NCBI GenBank assembly: GCA_018813765.1
Contig: JAHJBC010000008.1
Coordinates: 62,001 to 126,000, forward strand
DNA from: Gammaproteobacteria bacterium
GTDB lineage: Bacteria; Pseudomonadota; Gammaproteobacteria; Burkholderiales; Gallionellaceae
Direction: 5' to 3'
DNA: 64,000 bases
The translations under genes and the position numbers were made by a program. Of this stretch, positions 1-9,413 are shown piece after piece. Below the pieces are notes generated by a model that was not told the origin of the DNA, searched no databases, and saw only the letters and a list, made by a program, of their open reading frames with translations. How positions within the stretch are numbered: position 1 is the stretch's first letter; each line of letters starts with the position of its first letter.

Positions 1-1
1 C

Positions 2-1129
2 GCCGATGCGGACGGGAAGGTGACCAGCTTCAACCATGCCGCCGAACGGCTGCTGGGTTATTCGGCCACAGAGGTCGTCGGCAGGCAGACGCCCGCACTC
101 TGGCACGACAAGGAAGAGCTGGCGCTTTACGCCCGGCGCTTGTCGGAAGAACTGGGCCTCAAGGTCGAGGCTGGATTCGAGGTGTTCACGGCCAAGCCGC
201 TGCGCAACCTGCCGGAAGAGAACGAGTGGACCTTCATCCACAAGGACGGCAGACGCATCCCGGTGAACCTGTCCGTGACCGCGCTGCGTGACGAAAGCGG
301 CAACATCAGCGGTTTCGTGGGTCTGGTCTACGACCTGACCGAACGCAAGCAGGCCGGGGCGGTGATCCGCAAACTCAACCAGGAACTGGAGCGGCGCGTA
401 GTCGAGCGCACAGCGCAACTGGAAGAGGTGAACAGGGAACTGGAGGCGTTCTCCTATTCCGTCTCGCACGACTTGCGCACCCCCTTGCGCGCCATCGACG
501 GCTTCTCCCATATCCTGCAGGATGAATATATCGGCAAGCTCGACGAGGAAGGCAAGCGTCTGCTCGACATGGTGAGTGGCAACGCCAACCGCATGGGACA
601 GCTCATCGACGACATCCTGCAATTCTCGCGAACCGGCCGCACCGAGATCAGGACGGTCGTGATCGACATGCAACGGATGGCACGCGAGGTGCTGGACGAG
701 TTGCAGAGCACCGTCACGAAAATCCCGAACCTGCAGTGCGAGATCGGTGAGCTGCCGAAAGCCCGCGGCGACCGCGCGATGATGCGGCAGGTGTTCAGCA
801 ACCTGATCTCGAACGCCCTCAAGTTCAGCCGTAACCGCGAGGCGCCCAGGATCGAGGTGGGCGGTTCCATCCAGGGGGACGAGGCGGTCTATTACGTGAG
901 AGACAACGGCGCCGGTTTCGACATGCGCTATGCCGCCAAGCTGTTCGGCGTGTTCCAGCGTTTGCATACTGCCGAGGAGTTCGAAGGCACCGGTATCGGC
1001 TTGGCCATCGTCAAGCGCATCATCGCGCGCCACGGCGGCCGGGTGTGGGCGGAAGGCAAGGTTAACGAAGGGGCGACGATGTATTTTGCATTGCCGTGCA
1101 TCCCTGCCAACGCTGATCGGGGAGGGTAA
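2..1129 (+). CDS. PAS-domain sensor histidine kinase (5' end outside window)
   Basis: The reading frame is open from the first bases of the window, and the PAS domain reads continuously through the GTG at 20 ([19 protein letters not shown]), so the true start lies upstream. Order: PAS/PAC (about 1-118), coiled coil with the [15 protein letters not shown] signature, HisKA with [17 protein letters not shown] (phospho-accepting His about residue 156 of the visible part), then HATPase_c with N box ([10 protein letters not shown]), DNGAGFDM, the FGVFQRLH stretch and GTGIGLAIV. No membrane segment is visible in the part present. The transmitter is the phytochrome-like HisKA type and is nearly repeated in the following kinases. 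The next gene starts directly after the stop, so the two are probably co-transcribed. The ligand is unknown. Confidence 0.9.
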   Translation, partial: ADADGKVTSFNHAAERLLGYSATEVVGRQTPALWHDKEELALYARRLSEELGLKVEAGFEVFTAKPLRNLPEENEWTFIHKDGRRIPVNLSVTALRDESGNISGFVGLVYDLTERKQAGAVIRKLNQELERRVVERTAQLEEVNRELEAFSYSVSHDLRTPLRAIDGFSHILQDEYIGKLDEEGKRLLDMVSGNANRMGQLIDDILQFSRTGRTEIRTVVIDMQRMAREVLDELQSTVTKIPNLQCEIGELPKARGDRAMMRQVFSNLISNALKFSRNREAPRIEVGGSIQGDEAVYYVRDNGAGFDMRYAAKLFGVFQRLHTAEEFEGTGIGLAIVKRIIARHGGRVWAEGKVNEGATMYFALPCIPANADRGG

Positions 1130-3274
1130 ATGTCCGGCGAGACGACAGCGCAATCCCCGCATTCAGCCGCATCCGCGTTTTCCCTGCTGATGGCGTGGGG
1201 CATCGTGCTGATCAACCTGTTCGTTTTCGGCATGGCGGGGTTCGTGCTGTACCAGAGTCATGAGGAATACGAAGAGCGCTCCGGCATCGTGGCGCAGAAC
1301 CTGTCGCGCATGCTGGCGCTGGACATGAGTCGCGAGTTCGAAAAGATCGACACCACCCTGCTGGTGGCAGCGGACGAGATCACAAACCAATTGCGGCGCG
1401 GCATCGACGCGGCGAGGCTGAATGCCTTTCTCCGTCACCTGCAGGGGCATGTGCCGGAGATCATCAGCCTGCGCGTGACCGATGCAAACGGCATCGTTCG
1501 CTACGGTGTCGGCGTGGACCCGAAGGTGCGCATCGACATCTCGGACCGAGAATATTTCCTCCGCCAGCGCGACGACCCGCAGGCCGGTCTGGTGGTCGCC
1601 AGCCCGGTGATGGCGCGCATCGACAAACGCTGGGTGGTCATCTTCTCGCACGCGCTGTGCCGGACCGACGGTTCCTTCGCCGGCATCGTCTACGCCAATG
1701 TGTCGATCGACCATCTGGTGCAACTGCTCTCGTCCGTCGAGGTCGGACCGCGCGATTCTTCCTCGCTGCGCGATACCGGACTGCGCATCTATGCGCGCTA
1801 CCCGGTGCCCGAGAATGTGGACAAAGTCTACGGCAAGCGGCTGGACGTACCAGAGTTGCAGAAGGTGATTGAGGATGGGCTGGATGCCGGGAGCTATGTC
1901 TCCAGCCACACGGTCGATGGCGTCGAGCGTAAATTCGCCGTGCGCCGGGTGGGCAAGCTGCCGCTCTATGTTGTGGTCGGCCGGGCCGCCGACGAATACA
2001 TGCTGCCATGGCGCGAACAGGCGGCGAAGACGCTGGCCGTTTTCCTGCTGTTCTTCGTGACCAGCCTGGTCGCTTCCTGGCTGATATATCGCAGTTGGCG
2101 CAGCCAGGTTGCCGCCACGGCCGAACTGGCGCGCGAAGAAGAAAAGTTCCACACCGTGGCCGATCATACCTACGACTGGGAATACTGGGAGGGGCGGCAG
2201 GGCGAAATCCGCTACATGTCGCCGTCCTGCCAGCGCGTGACCGGTTATGCGCAGGCCGAGTTCGTCGCCGACCCCGGTCTGCTGCAGCGCATCGTCCACC
2301 CCGGCGACCAGACGTTGCTGGCCGGACACCGCCACGACATCGAACACAAGGACGAGGCGGCGCTGGATTTCCGCATCGTGTGCCGCGACGGCGAGATACG
2401 CTGGCTCGCCCATGTCTGCCAGTCGGTATTCGGGAATGACGGTCAGTACATGGGGCGGCGGGTCAGTAACCGCGACATCACCGAACGCAAGCAAGCCGAG
2501 GCGGCGTTGTCCCGCCTCAATGCGGAGCTGGAACGGCATGTGGCGCAGCGCACCGCCGAACTCGAGACCGCGATCTTCGATCTGGAGAACTTCAACTATT
2601 CGGCTTCGCACGACCTGCGCATCCCCTTGCGCGCGGTGGACAGCTTCTCCTGGATATTGCTGCACGAACATGCCCTCCAGCTCGACGAGGAAGGCAAGCG
2701 GCTGCTGAACGTGGTGCGCGTCAACACGCAGCGGATGGCGCAGATCATCGACGACATGCAGGGCTTTTCCCGCGCCGGACGCTTGGTGATGGCACCGGGC
2801 GACATCGACGTGGACGAACTGGTGCGCGAGGTGATGGAGGAACTCAAGTCCGCCAGCGCGGGGCGCGAAGTCAGGCTGGAGCTCAAGCATCTCGGCCATG
2901 TCCACGCCGACCGCGCCCTGCTGCGCTGGGTCATGCTCAACCTGCTCGGCAATGCGCTCAAGTTCACGCGTACCAGGGCACAGGCGCTGATCGAGGTGGG
3001 AGCGCAGCCGGGGGACAAGGAGACCGTCATCTATGTGAAGGACAACGGCGTCGGCTTCGACATGTTGTATGCGGACAAGCTGTTCGGCGTGTTCCAGCGC
3101 CTGCACGGGGTGGAAGAATTCGAGGGGGCCGGCATCGGCCTCGCCATCGTCAAGCGCATCGTCACGCGGCTGGGCGGAAGAGTGTGGGCCGAGGGCAAGG
3201 TCGACGAGGGCGCGACGGTGTATTTCTCGCTGCCGTTAGTTGTGGAGTCAACGAAATCGAATGGAGAAGGATGA
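1130..3274 (+). CDS. Cache-PAS sensor histidine kinase
   Basis: 714 aa. The ATG follows the upstream stop without a gap, with GGGGAGGG as ribosome site. A first membrane segment lies at about residues 17-42, followed by a periplasmic double-Cache sensor (about 50-300, with the typical ISDREYFLRQRDDP motif), a second membrane segment at about 302-322, a PAS domain (about 340-460), a coiled coil, HisKA with His494 (YSASHDLRIPLRAVDSF) and HATPase_c ending near 700. Family knowledge: dCache domains bind small extracytoplasmic ligands such as amino acids and carboxylates; the ligand here cannot be read from sequence. The transmitter matches its neighbours. The stop overlaps the next start (ATGATGG), implying translational coupling. 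Confidence 0.92.
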   Translation: MSGETTAQSPHSAASAFSLLMAWGIVLINLFVFGMAGFVLYQSHEEYEERSGIVAQNLSRMLALDMSREFEKIDTTLLVAADEITNQLRRGIDAARLNAFLRHLQGHVPEIISLRVTDANGIVRYGVGVDPKVRIDISDREYFLRQRDDPQAGLVVASPVMARIDKRWVVIFSHALCRTDGSFAGIVYANVSIDHLVQLLSSVEVGPRDSSSLRDTGLRIYARYPVPENVDKVYGKRLDVPELQKVIEDGLDAGSYVSSHTVDGVERKFAVRRVGKLPLYVVVGRAADEYMLPWREQAAKTLAVFLLFFVTSLVASWLIYRSWRSQVAATAELAREEEKFHTVADHTYDWEYWEGRQGEIRYMSPSCQRVTGYAQAEFVADPGLLQRIVHPGDQTLLAGHRHDIEHKDEAALDFRIVCRDGEIRWLAHVCQSVFGNDGQYMGRRVSNRDITERKQAEAALSRLNAELERHVAQRTAELETAIFDLENFNYSASHDLRIPLRAVDSFSWILLHEHALQLDEEGKRLLNVVRVNTQRMAQIIDDMQGFSRAGRLVMAPGDIDVDELVREVMEELKSASAGREVRLELKHLGHVHADRALLRWVMLNLLGNALKFTRTRAQALIEVGAQPGDKETVIYVKDNGVGFDMLYADKLFGVFQRLHGVEEFEGAGIGLAIVKRIVTRLGGRVWAEGKVDEGATVYFSLPLVVESTKSNGEG

Positions 3275-6261
3275 TGGACCGCGACTATATCCTGAGCATC
3301 CTGTACGAGATGGCGCAGGTCATCGGCGGCGAGGTGAGTCTGAAACCGCTGCTTACCAAGACGCTGCAACATCTGCTCTACAACACCTCGTTCCCGGCAG
3401 GCTTCATCTGTCTGGGCGTGCCGTTCTCGCCGCCGGATGCCGGGGGCATGAGCGAAGTGACCATGGATGTCGCCATGGGCGACTATGAAATGATCGGGCT
3501 GGTCGGGCAGAGGGTGCACCTGCCCGCACGATTGCTGTTGGGGCAGGCAGAGCGCGCCGAGGACGCTGCTTTGCTGTCGCTGCTGCCGTGCAAGGCCAAC
3601 GCATACAAGGGTTATCTGCGCCTGCCCATCGACGGGCAGGGAGTGATCGTGCTGCTGGCGCAGGAATTGCCGCAAAGCGAACTGCCGCTCACGCAACTGT
3701 TCCAGCCGGTGATGTCCAGACTGGCCAGGGCCATCCTGCTGTGCCGCAGCTACGATGCCTATACCGCCAGCCTGATCGCCGCACGCGACGCCAGCCAGCA
3801 GGCGCTGGCGTCGAGCGAGGAGAAGTTCAAGGCGATCAGCGCCGCTGTGCTGGATGCGCTGATCATGGTGGATGACCGCGGTACGCTGGTGTACTGGAAC
3901 CCGGCGGCCGAGCGCATCCTGGGCTATTCCGCCGACGAGGCGGTCGGTAAACCGCTGCACCAGTTGCTTACCCCGCAGCGCTACCAGGAACGTGCCGAGC
4001 GCGGCTTCGACGCGTTCCGCGAAAGCGGACAGGGCGCGGTGGTCGGCAAGACCATCGAGATCGAGGCGCTGCACAAGGACGGCCGCGAGATTCCGGTGGA
4101 ACTCTCCATCTCCGCGCTCAAGCTCAACGAGCGCTGGCACGCGGTCGGCATCCTGCGCGACATCAGCGAATACAAGCGCGCGGAAGCGAGCCGCGTCCAG
4201 CTTGCCGCCATCGTCGAATCGTCCAGCGACGCCATCATCGGCAAGACTGCCGACGGCATCATCACCAGCTGGAACAAGGGGGCCGAGCGCATCTACGGCT
4301 ACAGCGCGGAAGAGGCCTTGGGACGGCCGATCAGCATGCTGGTACAACCCGAACGACGCGCGCAGATCCGGGAATTGCTGCAAGCTGTCGGTCGCGGCGA
4401 GTCGGTCGCCAGTCTCGAATGCGAACGCATACGCAAGGACGGCTCCACCATCCATGTCGCGCTCACGCTCTCGCCCATCCGCGACGACACGGGCAACGTT
4501 TCCGGCATCTCCACCATCGCGCGCGACATCACCGAGAAGAAGCGCATGGAAGCGGATCTGCAGCGCACGGTGAACGGCCTGGCCGAGGCGCAGCGCATCG
4601 CGCACCTGGGCAACTGGGAGCTGGACCTCGTGAGCAACGAATTGGAATGGTCGGGCGAGATATATCGCATTTTCGAGATCGACCCGCAAAAGTTCGGCGC
4701 TTCCTACGAGGCGTTCCTCAATGCGATCCATCCCGATGACCGCGAGCTGGTGAACAAGGCCTACACGGACTCGGTCAGGGACCGGATCCCCTACAACATT
4801 GAGCACCGCCTGCTGATGCCGGATGGCCGCATCAAGTACGTCAACGAAAAGTGCGAGACCTACTACGATGCGGACGGCAAACCGTTGCGTTCGGTCGGCA
4901 CGGTACACGACATCACCGAACGCAAACTGGACGAGGAAGCGTTGCGGCGCCTGAACCGCGAGTTGCGCGCCATCAGCAACTGCAACCAGACCCTGATGCG
5001 TGCCGTGAACGAACAGGCGCTGCTCGACGACATCTGTCGCATCATCTGCGACGACGCCGGTTACCGCATGGCCTGGGTGGGCTTCCCCGAGCAGGACGAA
5101 GACAAGCGCATCCGTCCGGTCTCCTGGGCCGGAGCCGAGAGCGGCTATCTGCAGAACGCGCAGATCAGCTGGGCCGACACCGAGCGCGGGCGCGGCCCCA
5201 GCGGAAGCGCCATCCGCAGCGGCAAGAGCGTGGCGATCCAGGACTTCCTCACCGACCCCAACGCCGCGCCCTGGCGCGAGGCGGCGACACAGCGCGGCTA
5301 CCGATCCAGCATCGCGCTGCCGCTCAAGGATGACGCGGGCGAGGTGTTCGGCATCCTCAACATCTATGCCGTGCAAGCCGATGCCTTCACGGCGGAGGAA
5401 GTGCGTCTGCTGGAAGAACTGGCAGGCGACATGGCCTTCGGCATCATGGTGCTACGCACGCGGGTCGAGCGCCAGCGCGCGGAAGAGGAGATCCGCAAGC
5501 TCAATCTGGAACTGGAGCAGCGCGTCGCCGAGCGCACCGCACAATTGGAGTCGGCCAACAAGGAACTGGAAGCGTTCAGTTATTCCGTCTCGCACGACCT
5601 GCGCTCGCCGCTGCGCGCCATCGACGGTTTCTCCCACATCCTGCTGGAGGACTATGCCGACAAGCTGGACGACGAGGGCAAACGGTTGCTGCACACCGTG
5701 CGCGACAATACCAGCCGCATGGGCCAGCTCATCGACGACATCCTCAAGTTCTCGCGCAGCGGCCGCACCGAGATCACTTACATGCGCATCGACATGGAGA
5801 ACATGGCGCGCACAGTCGCGGCGGAGCTTCAGGCGGCCGACCCGGCAAGCAAGGTGCAGGTCGAGATCGAACCCCTCCCGGCGATACAGGGCGATAGCGC
5901 GATGATGCGCCAGGTGTTCGTCAACCTGATCTCCAACGCGATCAAGTTCAGCCGCCACAGCCCGGCGCCGCTGATCCACATCGGCGCCAACGTCGGCGAG
6001 AACGAGGTCGTCTATTTCGTGCAGGACAACGGCGCCGGATTCGACATGAAGTTTGTCGACAAACTGTTCGGCGTGTTCCAGCGCCTGCACAGCATGAGCG
6101 AGTTCGAAGGCACCGGCATCGGGCTGGCCATCGTCAAGCGCGTCATCGCGCGCCAGGGCGGGCGGGTGTGGGCCGAGGGCAAGGTCGGCGCAGGGGCGAC
6201 GTTCTTTTTTGCCTTGCCGCAAAACGGGAACGGGGAGAGTGCACATGACGAGCATGTTTGA
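3271..6261 (+). CDS. Cytoplasmic multi-PAS/GAF sensor histidine kinase
   Basis: 996 aa, with no membrane segment. The start chosen is the ATG overlapping the previous stop, preceded by GGAGAAGG; a longer in-frame extension to 3184 lies inside the upstream kinase and is unlikely. Order: N-terminal GAF-like region (1-170), PAS (about 190-305), PAS (about 310-430, with ESSSDAIIGKTADGI), a PAS_3-type domain (about 440-560, with HLGNWELD), GAF (about 575-725), coiled coil, HisKA (His775 in [17 protein letters not shown]) and HATPase_c. The second PAS is strikingly like one in the ethylene-receptor-like kinase at 13.3 kb, also at DNA level. Function: cytosolic sensing of an unknown signal, feeding the shared phosphorelay. 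Confidence 0.92.
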   Translation: MMDRDYILSILYEMAQVIGGEVSLKPLLTKTLQHLLYNTSFPAGFICLGVPFSPPDAGGMSEVTMDVAMGDYEMIGLVGQRVHLPARLLLGQAERAEDAALLSLLPCKANAYKGYLRLPIDGQGVIVLLAQELPQSELPLTQLFQPVMSRLARAILLCRSYDAYTASLIAARDASQQALASSEEKFKAISAAVLDALIMVDDRGTLVYWNPAAERILGYSADEAVGKPLHQLLTPQRYQERAERGFDAFRESGQGAVVGKTIEIEALHKDGREIPVELSISALKLNERWHAVGILRDISEYKRAEASRVQLAAIVESSSDAIIGKTADGIITSWNKGAERIYGYSAEEALGRPISMLVQPERRAQIRELLQAVGRGESVASLECERIRKDGSTIHVALTLSPIRDDTGNVSGISTIARDITEKKRMEADLQRTVNGLAEAQRIAHLGNWELDLVSNELEWSGEIYRIFEIDPQKFGASYEAFLNAIHPDDRELVNKAYTDSVRDRIPYNIEHRLLMPDGRIKYVNEKCETYYDADGKPLRSVGTVHDITERKLDEEALRRLNRELRAISNCNQTLMRAVNEQALLDDICRIICDDAGYRMAWVGFPEQDEDKRIRPVSWAGAESGYLQNAQISWADTERGRGPSGSAIRSGKSVAIQDFLTDPNAAPWREAATQRGYRSSIALPLKDDAGEVFGILNIYAVQADAFTAEEVRLLEELAGDMAFGIMVLRTRVERQRAEEEIRKLNLELEQRVAERTAQLESANKELEAFSYSVSHDLRSPLRAIDGFSHILLEDYADKLDDEGKRLLHTVRDNTSRMGQLIDDILKFSRSGRTEITYMRIDMENMARTVAAELQAADPASKVQVEIEPLPAIQGDSAMMRQVFVNLISNAIKFSRHSPAPLIHIGANVGENEVVYFVQDNGAGFDMKFVDKLFGVFQRLHSMSEFEGTGIGLAIVKRVIARQGGRVWAEGKVGAGATFFFALPQNGNGESAHDEHV

Positions 6262-7234
6262 GAGCGCGACCGTGCATACCCGGCGGTATGCCCAATTGGC
6301 CCTGTCCGCCGTCGCAGTCGGCCTGCTGTTGCTTGCGGCCTGTTCGCCGCAGAAAACGCTCACCGTTGCCCTGCATCCCTGGGTGGGATACGAAGGGCTG
6401 TATCTCGCCCGCGATCTGAAGTGGCTGCCGGACACGATACAACTGCGCGATGTCCAGACGCTGGACGAATCCATCGCCGCCCTGAGATCAGGTGAGGCAG
6501 ATGCCGCCTGCATGACGCTGGACGAGATGCTGCGCGCACGCGCCGACGGCATCCCCTTGTCGGCGGCGCTGGTGTTCGATGTCTCGGCCGGGGCCGACGC
6601 CGTGCTGGTACGGCCGCAGATCAGGCGCCTGTCCGATCTCGCCCGCAAGCGCATCGGCTACGACCGCAACGCGCTCGGCGCGCTGGTGTTCGAAAAACTG
6701 CTCGAAGCGGCGAAACTGTCCGCGTCCGACGTGATCCAGGTCGATCTGCCGCCGGCGCGGCAACTGGAGGCCTGGAAGCGCGGCGAGGTCGATGCCGTCA
6801 TCACCTACGAACCCATGGTCACGGAATTCCTGCGTGAAGGCGCACACAGCCTGTTCGACAGCCGGCAGATGCCCGACACCATCATCGACGTGCTGGCGGT
6901 GCGGCGCGACCGGCCGGAGATGGTGGCATTGCTGCGCACCCTGGTGGCAACCCACTTCCGCGCGCTCGAACATATGCACATCAGCGAGCAGGATGCCCTG
7001 TTCCGCATTTCCGCGCGCGAAGGAGTCAGCGTGCCGGAAGCACGGCGCATGCTGGCGGGTGTGACGCTGCCCTCGCTTGCCGCCAACCGTGCCTATCTGG
7101 GGGGCGATGAGGCGCGCCTGCTGCACGCAGCGAAGACGCTGTCCGCGCTGATGTTCAAGCGCGGCTTGCTGCCGCGGCAAGACGATATGAACGAACTGCT
7201 GATGCCGGGCATCCTGCCCGGAGAGGGGGGCTAG
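6245..7234 (+). CDS. NMT1/SsuA-like substrate-binding lipoprotein, no transporter partners
   Basis: 329 aa. The ATG at 6245 is preceded by GGGGAGAG and overlaps the end of the upstream kinase by 17 bases. The N-terminus carries a signal peptide with lipobox LLAAC, so it is probably anchored in the membrane facing the periplasm. The mature part resembles the NMT1/THI5/SsuA periplasmic binding family: TVALHPWVGYEGLYLARD, then GEADAACMTLDEMLRARADG, DLARKRIGYDRNALGA and WKRGEVDAVITYEPMV. These proteins normally feed ABC importers of sulfonates, nitrate or pyrimidine-like ligands, but no permease or ATPase gene is nearby. Its place between two kinases suggests a sensory accessory protein that presents a ligand. 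That role is an inference. Confidence 0.85.
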   Translation: MTSMFESATVHTRRYAQLALSAVAVGLLLLAACSPQKTLTVALHPWVGYEGLYLARDLKWLPDTIQLRDVQTLDESIAALRSGEADAACMTLDEMLRARADGIPLSAALVFDVSAGADAVLVRPQIRRLSDLARKRIGYDRNALGALVFEKLLEAAKLSASDVIQVDLPPARQLEAWKRGEVDAVITYEPMVTEFLREGAHSLFDSRQMPDTIIDVLAVRRDRPEMVALLRTLVATHFRALEHMHISEQDALFRISAREGVSVPEARRMLAGVTLPSLAANRAYLGGDEARLLHAAKTLSALMFKRGLLPRQDDMNELLMPGILPGEGG

Positions 7235-7238
7235 GCTC

Positions 7239-9413
7239 ATGCGAAGTCTGTTCGCCATGCTGTTCATGCTGCTGAGTGTCGGCGCGGCCGGTGCGGCGAC
7301 GGATGAGGCTGTGCTGAAGATGGGCGTGCTCGCCTACCGGCCCAAACCTCAGGCGCTGGCGCAGTGGCAGCCGGTGGCGGCATATCTGGAAAGGACGCTG
7401 GGGCGGCGCGTGGAACTGGCTGTCTACGACCATGCGGAATTGGCGGATGCGGCGTCGCGCCGGGCCGTGGATGTGATCACCACCACGCCCAACCATTTCA
7501 TCCTGTTGCAGCACACGGCTGGCGTGTCCGCCGCGCTGGCCACGCTGCTCACGCGCGAAGGCGAGCATGAACTGAGCGGTTATGGCGGGGTCATCGTTGC
7601 TCGTGCCGAACGTGACGACATCCGCGAACTGGCCGATCTGGCCGGCAAGCGCATCGCGGCGACCTCGCGCGATGCCTTCGGCAGTTATCAGATGCAGGCG
7701 GCCGAGATGGTGGCGGCGGGAATCAGGCTACCGGCCAGCGAGCGCTGGATGTTTGTCGGGCAGCCCAACGACAAGGTGATCGAGACGGTTCTTGCCGGGA
7801 GTGCGGATGCCGGTTTTGTGCGTACCGGCGTGATCGAAGCGATGGCCAGGGAGGGCAAGCTGGACCTGCAGCAACTCAAGGTCGTCAACCGCCAGAACTT
7901 GTCATCCTATCCCTATGCTGTCTCCACCCCGATCTATCCGGAATGGCCGGTGGCGGTGATGCCGCAGGTGGATGAGCAGACTGCCAGTCGATTGGCGGCG
8001 GCCCTGTTCCTGCTGCCGCGCAGGGATACCGGCGGCATCGCCGGATTCACCACTCCTGCCAACTATGCCGGCGTTGAGAATCTGATGCGCCACCTGCGCC
8101 TTCCCCCCTTCGAACAGGCGCCCGAGATCAAGCTGCGCGATCTTTGGGGACGTTACAGCGGCAGGATGCTGGCGCTGGGCGGGCTGCTGCTGTTGCTGGC
8201 TGCGGCCAGTATCGGCCTGATCATGCTGTATCGGCGTTCGCAGCAGACCCTGCATGCGCTGGCGCAACAGGCGGAGAAGGAGAAACTCATCCTGTCCAGT
8301 CTGGCCGAAGGGGTCTATGGCGTCGATGCAGAGGGAAAGTGCATCTTCATTAACCCGCGCGCCTTGGGCATGCTGGGCTACGCCGAGAGCGAGGTGCTCG
8401 GCCGGAATGCGCACTGCCTGTTTCACCAGTGCAGGGAAAACGATTCCGTCTATCCGGCGGAAGGTTGTCCGGTCAGCCATGCACTGCGCGATGGGCGCAA
8501 GCGCGAGGTCGAAGACAGCTTCATGCGCCGCGAAGGCGGCTGGTTCCCCGTGTTGCTCAACGTTTCCGCGATGCAGCATGGCGAGACCATCGTCGGCGCG
8601 GTCGTGGTGTTTCAAGACATTACCGAACGCAAGCAGGCGGAGGAGGAGATTCGCAGGCTCAATCAGGATCTGGAGCGGCGTGTCATCGAGCGTACCGCCG
8701 AGTTGCAGGAGGCCAACCGCGAACTGGAGACCTTCACCTATTCCGTCTCGCACGACCTGCGCCAGCCGCTGCGGGCCATCGACGGATACCTCGCTTTACT
8801 GAAGGAGCAAATGGGCACTGCGCTCGACGATGAGGGGCGGCGCTTCATGGCGACCATCTCGGAGCAGGCGATGCGCATGGCCAACCTGATCGACTCCCTG
8901 CTCGCGTTCTCCCGCAGCGGGCGGTTCGAGATGAACAAGGGGGGCGTGGACCTGGGCGAGCTGGCGCACGAGGTGGCGCGGGAACAGCAAGCGGAAGCGC
9001 AGGAAAGGACGATTGAGTGGCGCATCGGCGAATTGCCGCTGGTCAACGGCGACCGCGCCATGCTGCGCATGGTATTCGCCAGCCTGATCTCGAACGCCAT
9101 CAAATTCACCCAGCCGCGCGAACGGGCGCTGATCGAGATCGGCAGCCAGGCCGGAGAAGAAAACGAGGTGATCGTCTACGTGCGCGACAACGGCGTCGGA
9201 TTCGACATGCAGTATGCGAAGAAGCTGTTCGGCGTGTTCCAGCGCCTGCACGGGATGGATGAATTCAAGGGGGCAGGCATCGGCCTTGCGAACGTACGCC
9301 GGGTGATCGCGCGCCATGGCGGGCGCACCTGGGCGGAAGGCAAGGTCAACGAAGGGGCGACATTCTATTTTTCGCTGCCGCTGCAAAAGCCGGTGCAAGG
9401 CGGTGTCGCATGA
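7239..9413 (+). CDS. PhnD-like periplasmic domain-PAS sensor histidine kinase
   Basis: 724 aa. A signal peptide (MRSLFAMLFMLLSVGAAGA) leads into a PhnD/phosphonate-binding-like domain (about 25-300; VLAYRPKPQALAQWQPVAAY, YQMQAAEM, GFVRTGVIEAM). A membrane segment at about 308-330 precedes a PAS domain (345-465) containing a Cys/His-bearing loop (CLFHQCREND...YPAEGCPV). HisKA follows (His505, [17 protein letters not shown]), then HATPase_c. It is therefore a binding-protein-type receptor fused to a kinase. The same periplasmic domain recurs fused to GGDEF at 44.3 kb. The upstream lipoprotein is separated by four bases, and the downstream RACo-type gene starts inside the stop region (ATGA), so all three are likely translated together. 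Confidence 0.92.
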   Translation: MRSLFAMLFMLLSVGAAGAATDEAVLKMGVLAYRPKPQALAQWQPVAAYLERTLGRRVELAVYDHAELADAASRRAVDVITTTPNHFILLQHTAGVSAALATLLTREGEHELSGYGGVIVARAERDDIRELADLAGKRIAATSRDAFGSYQMQAAEMVAAGIRLPASERWMFVGQPNDKVIETVLAGSADAGFVRTGVIEAMAREGKLDLQQLKVVNRQNLSSYPYAVSTPIYPEWPVAVMPQVDEQTASRLAAALFLLPRRDTGGIAGFTTPANYAGVENLMRHLRLPPFEQAPEIKLRDLWGRYSGRMLALGGLLLLLAAASIGLIMLYRRSQQTLHALAQQAEKEKLILSSLAEGVYGVDAEGKCIFINPRALGMLGYAESEVLGRNAHCLFHQCRENDSVYPAEGCPVSHALRDGRKREVEDSFMRREGGWFPVLLNVSAMQHGETIVGAVVVFQDITERKQAEEEIRRLNQDLERRVIERTAELQEANRELETFTYSVSHDLRQPLRAIDGYLALLKEQMGTALDDEGRRFMATISEQAMRMANLIDSLLAFSRSGRFEMNKGGVDLGELAHEVAREQQAEAQERTIEWRIGELPLVNGDRAMLRMVFASLISNAIKFTQPRERALIEIGSQAGEENEVIVYVRDNGVGFDMQYAKKLFGVFQRLHGMDEFKGAGIGLANVRRVIARHGGRTWAEGKVNEGATFYFSLPLQKPVQGGVA

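Noticed and set aside
1163-3106. Long minus-strand open frame of 647 codons opposite the Cache kinase
   Set aside because: It is antisense to a gene with clear domains, has His/Arg/Gln-rich composition typical of reverse-complement GC-rich coding DNA, and shows no motif. The same holds for other long antisense frames at 3031-5376, 14126-16327, 57085-59508 and 59493-62072.
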